Below are positions 22,523 to 32,656 of a stretch of DNA of 64,000 nucleotides, one piece after another (positions within the stretch are counted from its first letter, which is position 1; each line of letters starts with the position of its first letter). The notes below the pieces were generated by a model that did no database searches, was not told where the DNA came from, and saw nothing but the letters and a program-made list of their open reading frames with translations. A program made the position numbers and the translations under genes. The stretch is from Botryosphaeria dothidea (lineage: Eukaryota; Ascomycota; Dothideomycetes; Botryosphaeriales; Botryosphaeriaceae): contig WWBZ02000033.1 of NCBI GenBank assembly GCA_011503125.2, forward strand, positions 1,054,001 through 1,118,000. The letters run 5' to 3'.

Positions 22523-25500
22523 TCAAGCTTCGAAACCGGAGAGTCTCTCTGCCTTTCTTTCGGCTCTCTTCGCTTCGTCACCTTGGTGTAGTTCATCCAG
22601 ATAGTTTTTGAAATCACTGGACAACTCGACGACTGCACTAAGGTGCTTCCGCTGTACCAGAATCAGGCCTTTCTTGTCCCTTTCGTCGTCATACTCGGCC
22701 ATGGAGATGGCTGTTGGGGCGCATATAGTCTCCTCTCTCTTTGTCCAACTTCTCAACGAATGTCTGCCATACTTCCCTTCTTTGTTCCGGATTGAATTCA
22801 GGGTAGAATAGCTTGACGTGTACGCGAGAGATAAAGGAGGCGTCGAATGAACCAATTCTGTTGGTAGTAAGGAACAGTATGCCTTCGTAGAACTCAAGTG
22901 CTCTGAGAAATCCTGCAACAAGATGCTATTTAGCAAGCCTATGAGTGGTAAATAGTCCATTTGACTCACCGGCTACTAAGCTGTTGCGGATTAAGTCAGA
23001 CGTAGATCGACGCTCCATGAAAACGTCAGCTTCATCAATGAGCATTACAGCACCCCAGCTTTTGGCAGTCTTGAATTTGCTGGACAAGTTGAACTCAACT
23101 TTAGCCGGTCCAGTGCCGATATCTTTGGAGGTCAATATCATAAGAGGTCGTTTCGTGAATGCAGCGATACACTCTTCTTCCAAATCAGACACAACATTGG
23201 TGTTTATCAGGGCAGTGTTCACGAAGCTTACCAGCGGTGTATGTCTTTCCAACCCCAGGACTTCCATGGAGAAGGAATATCAGGCCATTTTCTTTCCATT
23301 TGACAAAATCCGCAGACCATGGCTCTCTCTCAATCACGTTGCCACGGGCATTGAAGCGTGCGAAACTTTTGGCCAGCGCCTTGAGTGTTCTCTTTCGCCT
23401 GTCGTCCATAACCAAATGGTTGATCATGTCCTCTTTGAAGTCAGGATCAGAAAGATCATCCATTCCAACCTTTTCTATGTTCGTTGTCAGTTGAGTTCAG
23501 ATAATATGAAAAGAAAAGACCAGGCTGATTACCCCAAGTTCGGGTTTTAAACACGAAAACCCATGTCTCACGCGGACAAAGTAGATGCATATGTGCTGTG
23601 AGGGGTGATTCCTCCGCTATCTGTTGCGTAATGAAGTTGTACTCCTCAAATGGTGCATTGAATTCGTCTGGGTGCTGCATCAGCTGTTGAACGCAAACAT
23701 GGCAAGTGCAATTCGAGGTTCGTGAACGAGAATCGGCATCCAGAATCTCGGGTCTGTAATCAGGGTGTTGTTCGTAGAAGCTGTTGAGGTCCGCCATGAC
23801 TGTGCCATCAATCTGAAGCCGTCAGCGTGTTTTTCGAACGAGAGCGTCCATACCCACGAAGTTGTATGGAAAGATTTTTGTTGAGTTGTTGATGAACAAC
23901 GATGATCCATTGATGATTGGCATGAGGAGGAAGGGCGTAGGTGGCCCACCCTCCTTATATACGTAAGTGAGTGACTAAGCTATCTGGTGTTGCAAAAGCA
24001 ATATGCAAAACACGTGATTTCCAACAATTTTGCTCTTCCTTCTGACATGCTTGCACTGCTTCTTGACGAGGTCCCACCACAGAGCGCCGGAAGTTTTGAA
24101 TTTTTGGACTTCAACCTGGTTTGCATCTTCCAACATTCCTTCCGTAACCTTGAATTTCGTGGGGGTTATATTTGTTTCACCATCATACCTATCGTATCCT
24201 ACCTCTTGTGTCGTTCGCCCGAGGTATTTGCTATTCTAGTCAAGTGACCACGTGGTGATCAGCCATGGGATGGGAGGGCTTGTGGTTGTTCTGCCGACCA
24301 TTGAACGCACTACCCCCGCATAGGGGTCCTTTGAATCAGTTGTGCTATGAAACCAAGTCTCTCCTGGCTTCATTCTGACCCACCACCAGTCCCACGTCTG
24401 GAAGCCCTTTCTACGGCGTTCTTTCTCTTCTCGGACCTTTTCCATTACATTACTTTCCAGAAAATCAATGAGAACACCGATATGCTGATGTGCGTTTCTC
24501 TCCCTGATGCACAGGTCTTTCGGATTTTTTTTTTTCACCGCATAGGCGCTGGAAGTCGCAGAGTTCATCAAAATGGTGCACAAGAACGGCAAATGGATAA
24601 GGGACAGTGATGATATCCCCGATCAGGTCTTGGCTCGGGTAGTACTTGACAATTGACCGAAGAGCATTGATGATGGCGACTGATGATATGTGTATGCTAA
24701 CAAGCGGTTCTGTTGAAGCCTCAGATCCGATGTGTCGGACTTTCTTACCTTACTACCTCAGGCATCTCATTTATCTCGAATATTCCATCCTTTATACAAC
24801 AGCACTCTTTGATGCCCAACCCCGCATCGGTACTCTCTCTCAGATCTTTAGTATCCTCGGTTATGTTCACTCATGTAAGCCTACCGACCTCCCTCTCAGG
24901 AGACAGGCAGAATCTACTCTCTTTTCTGACCTCACAACTCTTCACTCTCAAATCCAACACGATGATAGCCGTCGATTTGCCGTCATAGCTCGTACGGAAG
25001 ACTCTGACAATGTCGAACACGGCCCTCTCCGCTTCTGGTTGATTTCCGGTACTATCGAACCCGTCATGGCCGCCAAAGGGTTTCGTGTTGTATTTTTCCA
25101 GAACGACCTCGCCAGTGTTCACATGTCTATACTGTGTGCGGTCACCCACGTGGGGTCTTGTTTGATCATGTTCTGGCTTGCTGGCTCCTTCCTGAGTACC
25201 CATGGTCGGAGATGAACCAGGCTCTTGACGAAGCTGACGAAGCTCGTGAGGTGACCGAGAATTCTCCTCTTTCATATTTTCTGTCGTCAGACTGCTGTGC
25301 TTCTCTGAATCATCCATGAGCTTGTCAAGGGTTGTTCTGCCATCCAAAGTTCCTGTGTGGGGGAACATGCTCGTTTTTTGGGTTTCTGTCGAGACTGCGG
25401 CCTCCATGAGTAGGTTGGTGACCTTTGATTCACTATACGATCGGGGCTTCGGAAGGGGTTTTAGGGCTCCTACGAAATTGCAGTTGCGGCCCCTCAAGAC

Positions 25501-25560
25501 ATTGGGGTTCATGGTGCGTTCTCGGTCCCACACAAGAAGGTCATTGCCTTCGGGTTCCAT
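22523..25560 (-). pseudogene. decayed DUF7025-type AAA ATPase gene
   Basis: The reverse strand carries, in order, all parts of the fungal DUF7025 plus AAA family. These are an N-terminal region (24871-25560), the block ALRSIVKYYPSQDL and IPYPFAVLVHHFDEL-like stretch (24550-24690), RERNAHQHIGVLIDFLES and TWDWWWVRMKPG (24240-24530), DLNSFYEQHPDY (about 23790), AAA Walker A HGSPGVGKTYTA (23245), Walker B VMLIDEADVFMERR (about 23030), LFLTTNR (22870) and the C-terminal EYDDERDKKG...DEAKRAERKAERL part. Breaks: a frame change at an A11 run (24525-24535 on the + strand), an in-frame TAG at 24236-24238, an unalignable stretch 23826-24060, and an internal loss with frame change near 22717. Introns after TRTWG and KTYTA still look spliceable. 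Confidence 0.75.
24733..24960 (-). repeat. parent copy of the inverted duplicate at 30159-30398
   Basis: Lies inside the decayed AAA gene, covering the end of the first large exon and the following sequence. Orientation is opposite to the copy about 5.2 kb away. Confidence 0.8.
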
Positions 25561-26171
25561 GTCAGTTTATCCTCATTGAAAAACCCAACTGAATGCTTAT
25601 ATTGGCTGCTGCTGCAGGCTCTTATTGCTGAGAGCATTATTCTCCACTTCCGAGCAGCTGTGTACGCCATCTCTTTCAGCTTGACGGTCATCTCGCTCGT
25701 CTGCCTTGTCTGTGCGAGGCTGTGGCAAAATCCAAGGCCATTGATTGGGAAACGTGGCACCAGGCATACAGTATTTGCTGACCTGCATTTCTGCCTTCTG
25801 CTCCGCCCCCCATGCGGATTTCCAATTTTCGCAAAGCGGGGTTCGTGACTGATAAGCAGCACAAGGCTGAGGGTCTCTGCACCAGTAGCGAATTGTAGTC
25901 CAAAAAGCTCAGCTGGTACAGGCAGCCTCATGGGTCATTATTATTTTACTGCCTTTGATTCAATGAAGTAACTCGTTTGATACTTATATTATTTACGTAT
26001 GCACCACCGGGCACTCGATATTCGGCGTCAATCTGCTTCTGTCCAGCCGCATGTTCTTTCTCGAAGACCTTGGACTTTCAAATTTTTCTACTCCCTTTTG
26101 AGCTTGCACAATCTTCCATTTTTCATCTCTTACTGTTTACTCAGCTCTCATACACCGACATCACAAAAAGA
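25561..26171. other. intergenic between divergent AAA and DUF7708 relics
   Basis: No gene supported. Should contain the former promoters of two divergently oriented genes. A TCATTATTATTTTAC AT-rich patch lies near 25934-25990. Confidence 0.45.
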
Positions 26172-28289
26172 ATGTTCGACTCCAGAGAGCCGGAAAGACT
26201 CGTAAACATGTACGCACATCATGCGGAAGAGAGATTGGGTCCAGAAAACGATGTGCTTGCGCGAGTCCTATCCCACAGCAAGGTAGCTATTGAGGAATTT
26301 GCGGAGCCGTGGCGAAGGTTTTCGAGCTGCAGAAGCCGGATGTGGGCCACGAGTCAGTGTCAGTCAGCTACAAGTAGCCTCGAACAAAGACCTGACTTTA
26401 AAATAAAATAGCGATCCAATCACACGAGCAATTGAGATCGAAACGAGGAGGCTCAAGGACCGATGGGTCTCATTTCAAAATGGATGTCCGGTCGAAGAAC
26501 GCATAGACCTGCAAAACGACGTGCCAACTGTCGAGGATCTCGTTCAAATGGTGAATAAAATGAATAATTCGTGGACGGTCAAAAGGTTAAATGGGTTTGG
26601 CAGAAAGGCTTTGGAATAGTTTCATTATTTTTGCTCTATGCTTAATTCTCACAGCTCCCTCATAGCGGTGTTGCCTCAAGATAGCGAATATGTCTCGGTC
26701 TTTACTGGGACACTGACAGCTATAATCAAGGTAAATAAGACATGGCACGTTGCCCATCATTCTTAAACTCACAGAAACATAGGCCAGTGTCAACCATGAG
26801 AAGATTGCAGATGGTCTTTCTGAGGCTCTGTGGTCGATCAGTGAGCACGTCGCTGAATGTAATCCAAGAAAAGAGCTCTTCTCGACTACAGAAATGGAGA
26901 CCGAAGTGGCCAATTTCTATGCTCACATATTCCTCTTCCTTTCGGATGTCATGGAATGGATGACCAAGAAGAGACGGCAGAGATTCCTTGACTCCTTCAA
27001 TGAGAACTTCAACAAAAGATTCGAAGATCAAGTCAATAAGATTAGAGATAGCTCTGAGAAGATGAGCAGGATATCTGTGTTGGCCTCCCAAGCAGAAGTG
27101 AGAGCTATACGGTTCAATCTGGAGAGACTGCACCAGGACTTTCGGCTTGGTCAAGAGGGAGAATCCCGGGAGCATGCTGAGCAAACGCGGAAACTGGAAG
27201 ATCTGGAAAGAAAAGTATCTGACTTGAAGCTATCCATTGATGATACCCCACTGCAGTTCAAGCAGCTATACATGGATATTAAATCATTGCTGTGCGGCCA
27301 AGCAGCGGAGTACCTGGAAAGTCATCGCACATCTATCGGTAAGCCATGCAATTTCAAAGCCCCGAAGGCTGAGAATGATTAACAAATACGCAGAAGACCC
27401 CGACGACCAACCGTTCATGCTCCTTGGAAGCTCCCAGGGAATCGAGGCTGCACCAAGTCATGAAGGTGAGCATGTGCAACACACGGTATTTAGAACAACA
27501 CTTGTAGCTGATTGTGGTCGTTATATAGTCCATGAATACAAGCAAAAGTGAGTGTCTCTTGACTCGTGTGAGCTTGAAGATTTCTTCCAGCGGACCCGAG
27601 TCCGCGTTGGAAGAGAGGATTTTGATCCGACCATGATTTTCCCGGACACGGCCTCACGTCTCGGAATATGGACAGAGGCTGCCGCACCTCAAATGCTGTG
27701 GTTATCAGGACCATACACGCAAACCGACACCTTTGATAACCCAATGTCAACGTTGGCTGCTAAGATAATCAGTTTGGCGGCCAGGAACGGTCTCTCATTG
27801 GTCACATATCTCTGCGAGCTCCGCCGACGGGAGCCATTGCGCCCCGGGAATAGCACTAAGGAGTCACAGTCAATGATCACTTTGCTCTATGCCATTGTGA
27901 GGCAGGTTGTTGAGCTACTCCCGCCTTTGTTTGAGACGGATGCGGATTTGTCGAAAACCCGATTCCACCAACTGGACGGTACTATTAGGTCCTGGGAACA
28001 TGCTCTGAGAATGCTTCGTGACTTGCTGAGGCTAATGCCTCAAACAGCAATTTGCATAATTGATGGAATACAATGGTTGGATGATAGGAGCACGAAGACG
28101 AATTTGAAAGAATTGGTGCAAGTTCTGCGGAGCGAGAAGTTGAAGGTTTTGTTCACCACTGCTGGAAGCTCAAGATGTCTTATTGCAGAGCTCTCCTCAT
28201 CTGAGAGCTTGGAACTTGGAAACCTCGACCCGAAGAAGGCGGTTTCCGTGTTTGGACGAGAAAGGCTTAGTGAAAGGAACAGCGAATAA
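26172..28289 (+). pseudogene. DUF7708-type NLR-like gene with in-frame stops, probably inactive
   Basis: Starting from ATG 26172, blocks typical of DUF7708 proteins follow: RAIEIETRRLKDRWVSFQNG (about 26425), EYVSVFTGTLTAIIK (about 26685), FYAHIFLFLSDVMEWMTKK (26920), and SFNENFNKRFEDQVNKI. Next come coiled-coil sequence, then LEDFFQRTRVRVGR (27575) and a P-loop-like ATPase part with IDGIQWLDDRST (28060). A good intron spans 26731-26782 and others near 27340-27392 and 27466-27530. The frame is broken by TAG at 26617-26619 inside a conserved helix and by TGA at 27549-27551 just before the LEDFF block; both could come from C-to-T change (CAG, CGA). A one-base shift near 26310 is also likely. 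The protein would lie in the NLR-like, possibly heterokaryon-incompatibility, group; function is inferred from the family only. Confidence 0.65.
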
Positions 28290-29500
28290 GCTGATGTACA
28301 TTGTAAAGCTTTTGAATGATTGGATTTTGAACGCCGAGGCTAAGGAGAGGCTCTTCCTCCTATTTGATTGTGCAGTAAACTTTCTGAGTCCCCCTTCGTC
28401 AACCGCATTGGCGTGCGCCTGAAGTAGGTGAGATTAACTTCTTGTGCCATACGATTATATGGAAGGAAAACAGGAGAAAAGACCGATTTGTATGCGACGG
28501 TCTGATCCATGAGGTCCGTTTCATTAGTGATTCAAAATGCCTTGGCTTACCACGGGGAGTCAAGACATTCGTCCGTGATAATCTAGTATTTTTTTTTAAT
28601 ACTATCAGAACAGACTTTGTACGTGTTGTGCGCTTCAAAAAGCTCAGGGAATCCAGCAGTTCTTGCAGCCATTAGACTCCCTAGCTTCTCATTTGGTAAA
28701 ACAGCAGCACCCGGTTCAAGATAATGACATTGTTTTTGCGTCATACAGAGGCGTGTTGCAGCCGACAGATAGCATCAAATGCAATATTCGCGCCAACAGG
28801 CCAGAGAAAGTTTTGGTTGGTATTGCCACAGGGGGTAGGAACATTCGTCTGGATGTAAACGTATTGAATTTCCACAAACAACGCCGTCCGGATGAATGCT
28901 TCTACTTCTCATATGGCTGTAATTTTCGGCGGCCGTTGCCACTAACCACCAGCTGCGATACCCTCATGTACTTCTGCTGTTTGGCGCCGTCGGGAGGCAT
29001 ACTTGCTGGATTAGACATAGTACCTTCCGTAAGTGTCTAGAGCATCTTGCACAGGTAGAAAACACTTCGGGCTCTCGCCTAGTTTTTCTCTCCACCAGCT
29101 TCGGCTTTTGTGTCTGAAGTATCATACGCTACAGTTTAGTCAATAAGTCTTTGAATGTATAACTACTGGTTATCTCTATTTATTTCATCCTTGTAATGGC
29201 CATTGAGCTGTTGGATGTCTTTAATCAGCTGTAATAAAACTGGGCCGAATCAGTCGCATTGACTTCCCGCGAACTTCTCGCGAAAGAAATCCTTGGTGAT
29301 TATGAACTTTCAAGAGGGATTTTCATCTTGCTGTAACTCTCGTTTAAGAAAAAGGAAAGTCTTTTGGGCGTGAGCTAAGCTTGGAATCTTCGTTAAGCCT
29401 CAAGACAAGAGATCATAATTTTTATTCCGCATCCGTCTCCCAACATTGGAGAAAGAACTCCTTCTACTTTCCACGCTCACAGACTATCCTGTAAAGCACC
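28290..29500. other. AT-rich region, unrecognised frames
   Basis: Frames at 28442-28675 and 28663-29040 on the forward strand could be two pieces of one decayed gene, since the reading shifts in their overlap, but I recognise no family. The rest up to the tRNA is AT-rich and empty. Confidence 0.35.
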
Positions 29501-29637
29501 GCGTTGGTGGTTTAGTGGTAAAATTCATCGTTGCCAGTAGTTGCAGTCTCCTCCTTCTGGGACACCTCTGTTGTGGTCCCAATGGCTCAACAAACAACAG
29601 CCTCGATGAGCCCCGGGTTCGATTCCCGGCCGACGCA
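29501..29637 (+). tRNA. tRNA-Gly (anticodon GCC) with 66-nt intron
   Basis: Two exons, 29501-29536 and 29603-29637, form a 71-nt cloverleaf. The acceptor stem is GCGTTGG with CCGACGC (one G-T pair) and discriminator A. The D-arm region is GGTTTAGTGGTAAAATTC. The anticodon stem CATCG/CGATG closes loop TTGCCAT with anticodon GCC at 29533-29535. A four-base variable loop is followed by T-arm CCGGG-TTCGATT-CCCGG. The B-box GGTTCGATTCC is perfect. The intron 29537-29602 begins one base 3' of the anticodon, the canonical place for eukaryotic tRNA introns cut by the SEN endonuclease. I did not verify the bulge-helix-bulge fold. Confidence 0.93.
29537..29602 (+). other. intron of tRNA-Gly(GCC)
   Basis: 66 nt lying between position 37 and 38 of the tRNA. 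It contains inverted CTGGGACAC / GTGGTCCCA-like segments that could form an internal hairpin. Removing it restores a perfect 5-bp anticodon stem and 7-base loop. Confidence 0.85.
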
Positions 29638-30158
29638 TCTCTTTTGCAGTCTGCTGGGAAGAACAGGTTGCAGATTTTTCGTTTTGTCCGACATTGATGG
29701 GGTGGAGGCAGGATCGTAAGGTGGGCAGTGCTTCTGCATCAGAAGAAAGGCCGAGACACCACTGTTCAGTAGCAAGATCTTAAGAGGATTTATAGATTTG
29801 CCCGGCTGGAGAAACTACAAGGTTCATGTCTGAAAACCATCTTCGATGAGATCGTCAAGCTATTATTGCGTGTTGCAAAGGCTGCAACGGTTTGTTTGCA
29901 CATCCAAGATTCTAGAATCAAGTCCCAAGGGGCACGCAACGCAGGGAGAAGAAAGACATGAGACTTTCTAAGAAACGGGGGAAATGCAGCTCGCTATGGC
30001 TAACCCCTTGGCCCTTGATTTAATAAAAAACCAATAGAAAGGCTAACTGACCTCATCCCTAGAGGACGTTTGTAGGCTCTAGTTGCTTGAGTGGGATTGG
30101 TCTTATTTGATATTTAAATTTTTTCCTACTTTACTAATTTGCATTTGCGATATGAAGT
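29638..30158. other. AT-rich intergenic region
   Basis: No gene seen. The tract just before the duplicated fragment (30090-30150) is very AT-rich. Confidence 0.45.
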
Positions 30159-30398
30159 TGTTGGATTTGAGAGTGAAGAGTTGTGAGGTCAGAAAAGAGA
30201 GTAGATTCTGCCTATCTCCTGAGAGGGAGGTCGGTAGGCTTGCTTATATACACGAGTGATGACTACATAACCGAGGATACTAAAGATCCGAGAGAGAGTG
30301 CCGATGCGGGGTTGGGCATCAAAGAGTGTTGTTGTATAAAGGATAGAACATTCGAGATAACTGAGATGCCTGAGGTAGTAAGGCAAGAAAGTCTGACA
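30159..30398 (+). repeat. inverted duplicate of a DUF7025-AAA gene fragment
   Basis: This forward-strand stretch is nearly identical to the reverse complement of 24733-24960, an internal N-terminal part of the decayed AAA gene. About 80 bp from TTGGATTTGAGAGTGAAG onward differ by a single base. After a short indel (the copy here has extra bases around 30240-30262), the remainder differs at about eight sites, seven of them transitions. The copy is not part of a larger open frame and ends in unrelated sequence on both sides. Confidence 0.85.
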
Positions 30399-30459
30399 GA
30401 AGTACTTGCAGAAATAGGGCTCGCTCTATGTGGTGTCTGAGTAACACAGTACGAAAATT

Positions 30460-31814
30460 TCAAACCATCTTCTCTGCGTTCCAGCGCTGCGGTTGTTGCT
30501 CGTCATGTGTTTGTGTGCTCCCAAAAATCTCATCGGAATCTGGAACCGCTGCCATGGGGAAGACCGGACCATCTTCTCTTCCAATTTCAGTCTCAACGAC
30601 AGTTGTCCCTGCTATCGTGGCCTTCTCTTTTGAACATAATGTTGTACTACCACAAGTATTTGTTGTTGTCTCGTCAGAACCCAGCGCTTCCGTGGAATAC
30701 ACCCCTCTCCTCTTCAGCCTCCGAATGCTCGGTAACAGTCGTCTGGGACTACTTCTCTGGGTTTCATCTCTCCCCCAAAACTTTCGAGTGAAGAGTGGCC
30801 GCAGCATTGTAGTGTTTACTGCAATTATGGCACTGGAGGTTTCCAAAGTGCCCCAAACGTTCATGGTAAGAGTGGAAGGGTTCTTGCTGTAAGTCATAGC
30901 AAGGCGGATGCCGGCCGCTGCTACAACAAAAACACCGCTGCAGAGAAATATCGCGGTGATCAGTTTTGCTTTCAAAGGGATCCGAAGCTTCCAAAGCATA
31001 GAGACCGGGATGCAGAGTAGCTGTTCTTCTGTCAGCTTGCTTCTTAGGACGTTAAGAAAGTTTCTTGAATATATTTACCGCCACGTCAGTCCTGCAGAGT
31101 ATGGAGTCAGCTGTCATCTGATGCCTTGCACGAGGTTCGTAAGTACTTACACAATATTACAGACGGAGTTAGTGACAATGTTCTGGATGTGTCCGGCACA
31201 TTCCGCACCTGGTTTTGGATACACCTGCCAGTTCCTCTGGAATGGTAGGCAGCTGACGGTTACGGTCAAGAACACGCCAACATAGGAAAAGAGGCACAAG
31301 GCCGCCACTGGTTTGATTAGTCGCTCCTCCCAAAGGCCCTTTGTAAGTCTTCGATAAAAGAATACCATGACAAACTTCATTGACCAAAGCATCATGGGAT
31401 AGGTATACCATCCAATAGATGTGATCTTCGAACCTCGAGAGACGGTATGAAGCTCTTTGGTCGTCATGCGTGAGAGTTCCTCGTCACTGAACTCGGCGTT
31501 CGTGCCCCAGAGGTCTGCCTAGTCAGAAACCACGTTTCTCAGAAGTACGACGGCGAAGAAGAATCAAATCTTACAAGCGCAGTGCATGACTACCATGTCC
31601 GTCGTAAAGAATACTTCGGCCATAAAGGCAAAGAAATCATCCCCTTGCAACCCCCGGAAACCAACGGTGCGCAGCCGGACGAAGAACCGTAAAGCAACAA
31701 AGATGGACCCGAAAGCAAACATGAACCATATCGCTGGTAAGTACTGCAGTCATGTTAGCATTAATCAACACTGTATATGGGAATACGGACGTAAGCTGCG
31801 TTCTCGAGCGCCAT
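30460..31814 (-). CDS. rhodopsin-domain (Pth11-like) integral membrane protein, five exons
   Basis: Exons 31791-31814, 31575-31743, 31151-31514, 31079-31091 and 30460-31020 give 376 residues. Several hydrophobic helices are visible: LPAIWFMFAFGSIFVALRFF, the FFAFMAEVFF/MVVMHC segment, YPMMLWSMKFVMVFFY, PVAALCLFSYVGVFLTVTV, and in the last exon LLCIPVSMLW, AIFLCSGVFVVAAAGIRLAM and SSAIIAVNTTML. This is the seven-helix rhodopsin domain of fungal Pth11-type putative receptors, followed by a polar cytoplasmic tail. Cysteines in CLPFQRNW and GAECAGH match the family's conserved loop. Exon 4 codes only 13 nt (T-D-V-A) but is required for frame and fits the family sequence. A sensing role at the plasma membrane is inferred from the family. 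Confidence 0.87.
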
Positions 31815-32656
31815 GACGAGCGAAGACGCGGTGAGGCGACGATGAAAAACTTCCCGGCGAAAGCTTTCAAAACAGCAAACGCTTATCCACCGCAGGGCAT
31901 ACTCCCGCCATATATGCTCACGCTGAGATTCTAAGATGAAGGCTTTGGCTGCAGTTGCGGATCCGGCAGCGACCAGATATTTGGTAAGGGAAAGCTTAAC
32001 CGGCTGACTCGTACCGACCGACCCGTCCCGTAGTTGGGAGCGTGCAATTAAGTTGCCGAGCAAAACACCTTAATTGATGGATAAGGAAAGAAGCAGTCCT
32101 CTTGCAACCCCGCTTCTAGCCACTAATTTCCAGTGGATGACATCGAGGCGACGGGAATGATATGCGGAGGCGCAGCGGATACCGCTTTCCGGAAAGACTA
32201 TCCGATCAAGAAGGGCTGCGCTCATAGAATGTGAGATTTTTAACCCCACGCCTGCTGTTAAGCATCGAGGCACATGCCACGTGGCTTGATATAGTCCGTT
32301 TTTTTACCGCCAAGGCTTGCGTTATCCTTTTGCTTTCCGCGCTGGCACGGATACATGAAACGCCAAAGTATATATCCTTCGCTTGTTGGTTGATATGGAT
32401 GGAAACATTATTCCAAAAGGTCATACTTTCCGCAAAACAATACGAGATAAACCTTGTGAAAGCAGAAGGGTTTTGGTGGCGGGCTCGGGAAGCGGAAGAG
32501 AGCTCGAAGGACCTGTCCAGCAGGTAGAGCATCCAGGAAAACAAAGCCTTTCGTAGCATTCTCCAAAGCATCAGCTACCTGAATGAAGGGAACATATGTA
32601 CACTCATAGTCTATATCTACAGCTTGCACGTTGAGAAACAAGTTTTTGGAGGGAAT
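31815..32656. other. intergenic, no gene recognised
   Basis: Upstream of the rhodopsin-domain gene and downstream of the CorA-like gene. Short frames at 32206-32641 on both strands overlap each other and show no family feature. Confidence 0.45.

Noticed and set aside
28442..29040. Two forward frames that could form one gene
   Set aside because: They meet out of frame, have no recognised motif and lie in the decayed island; kept only as an unrecognised region.
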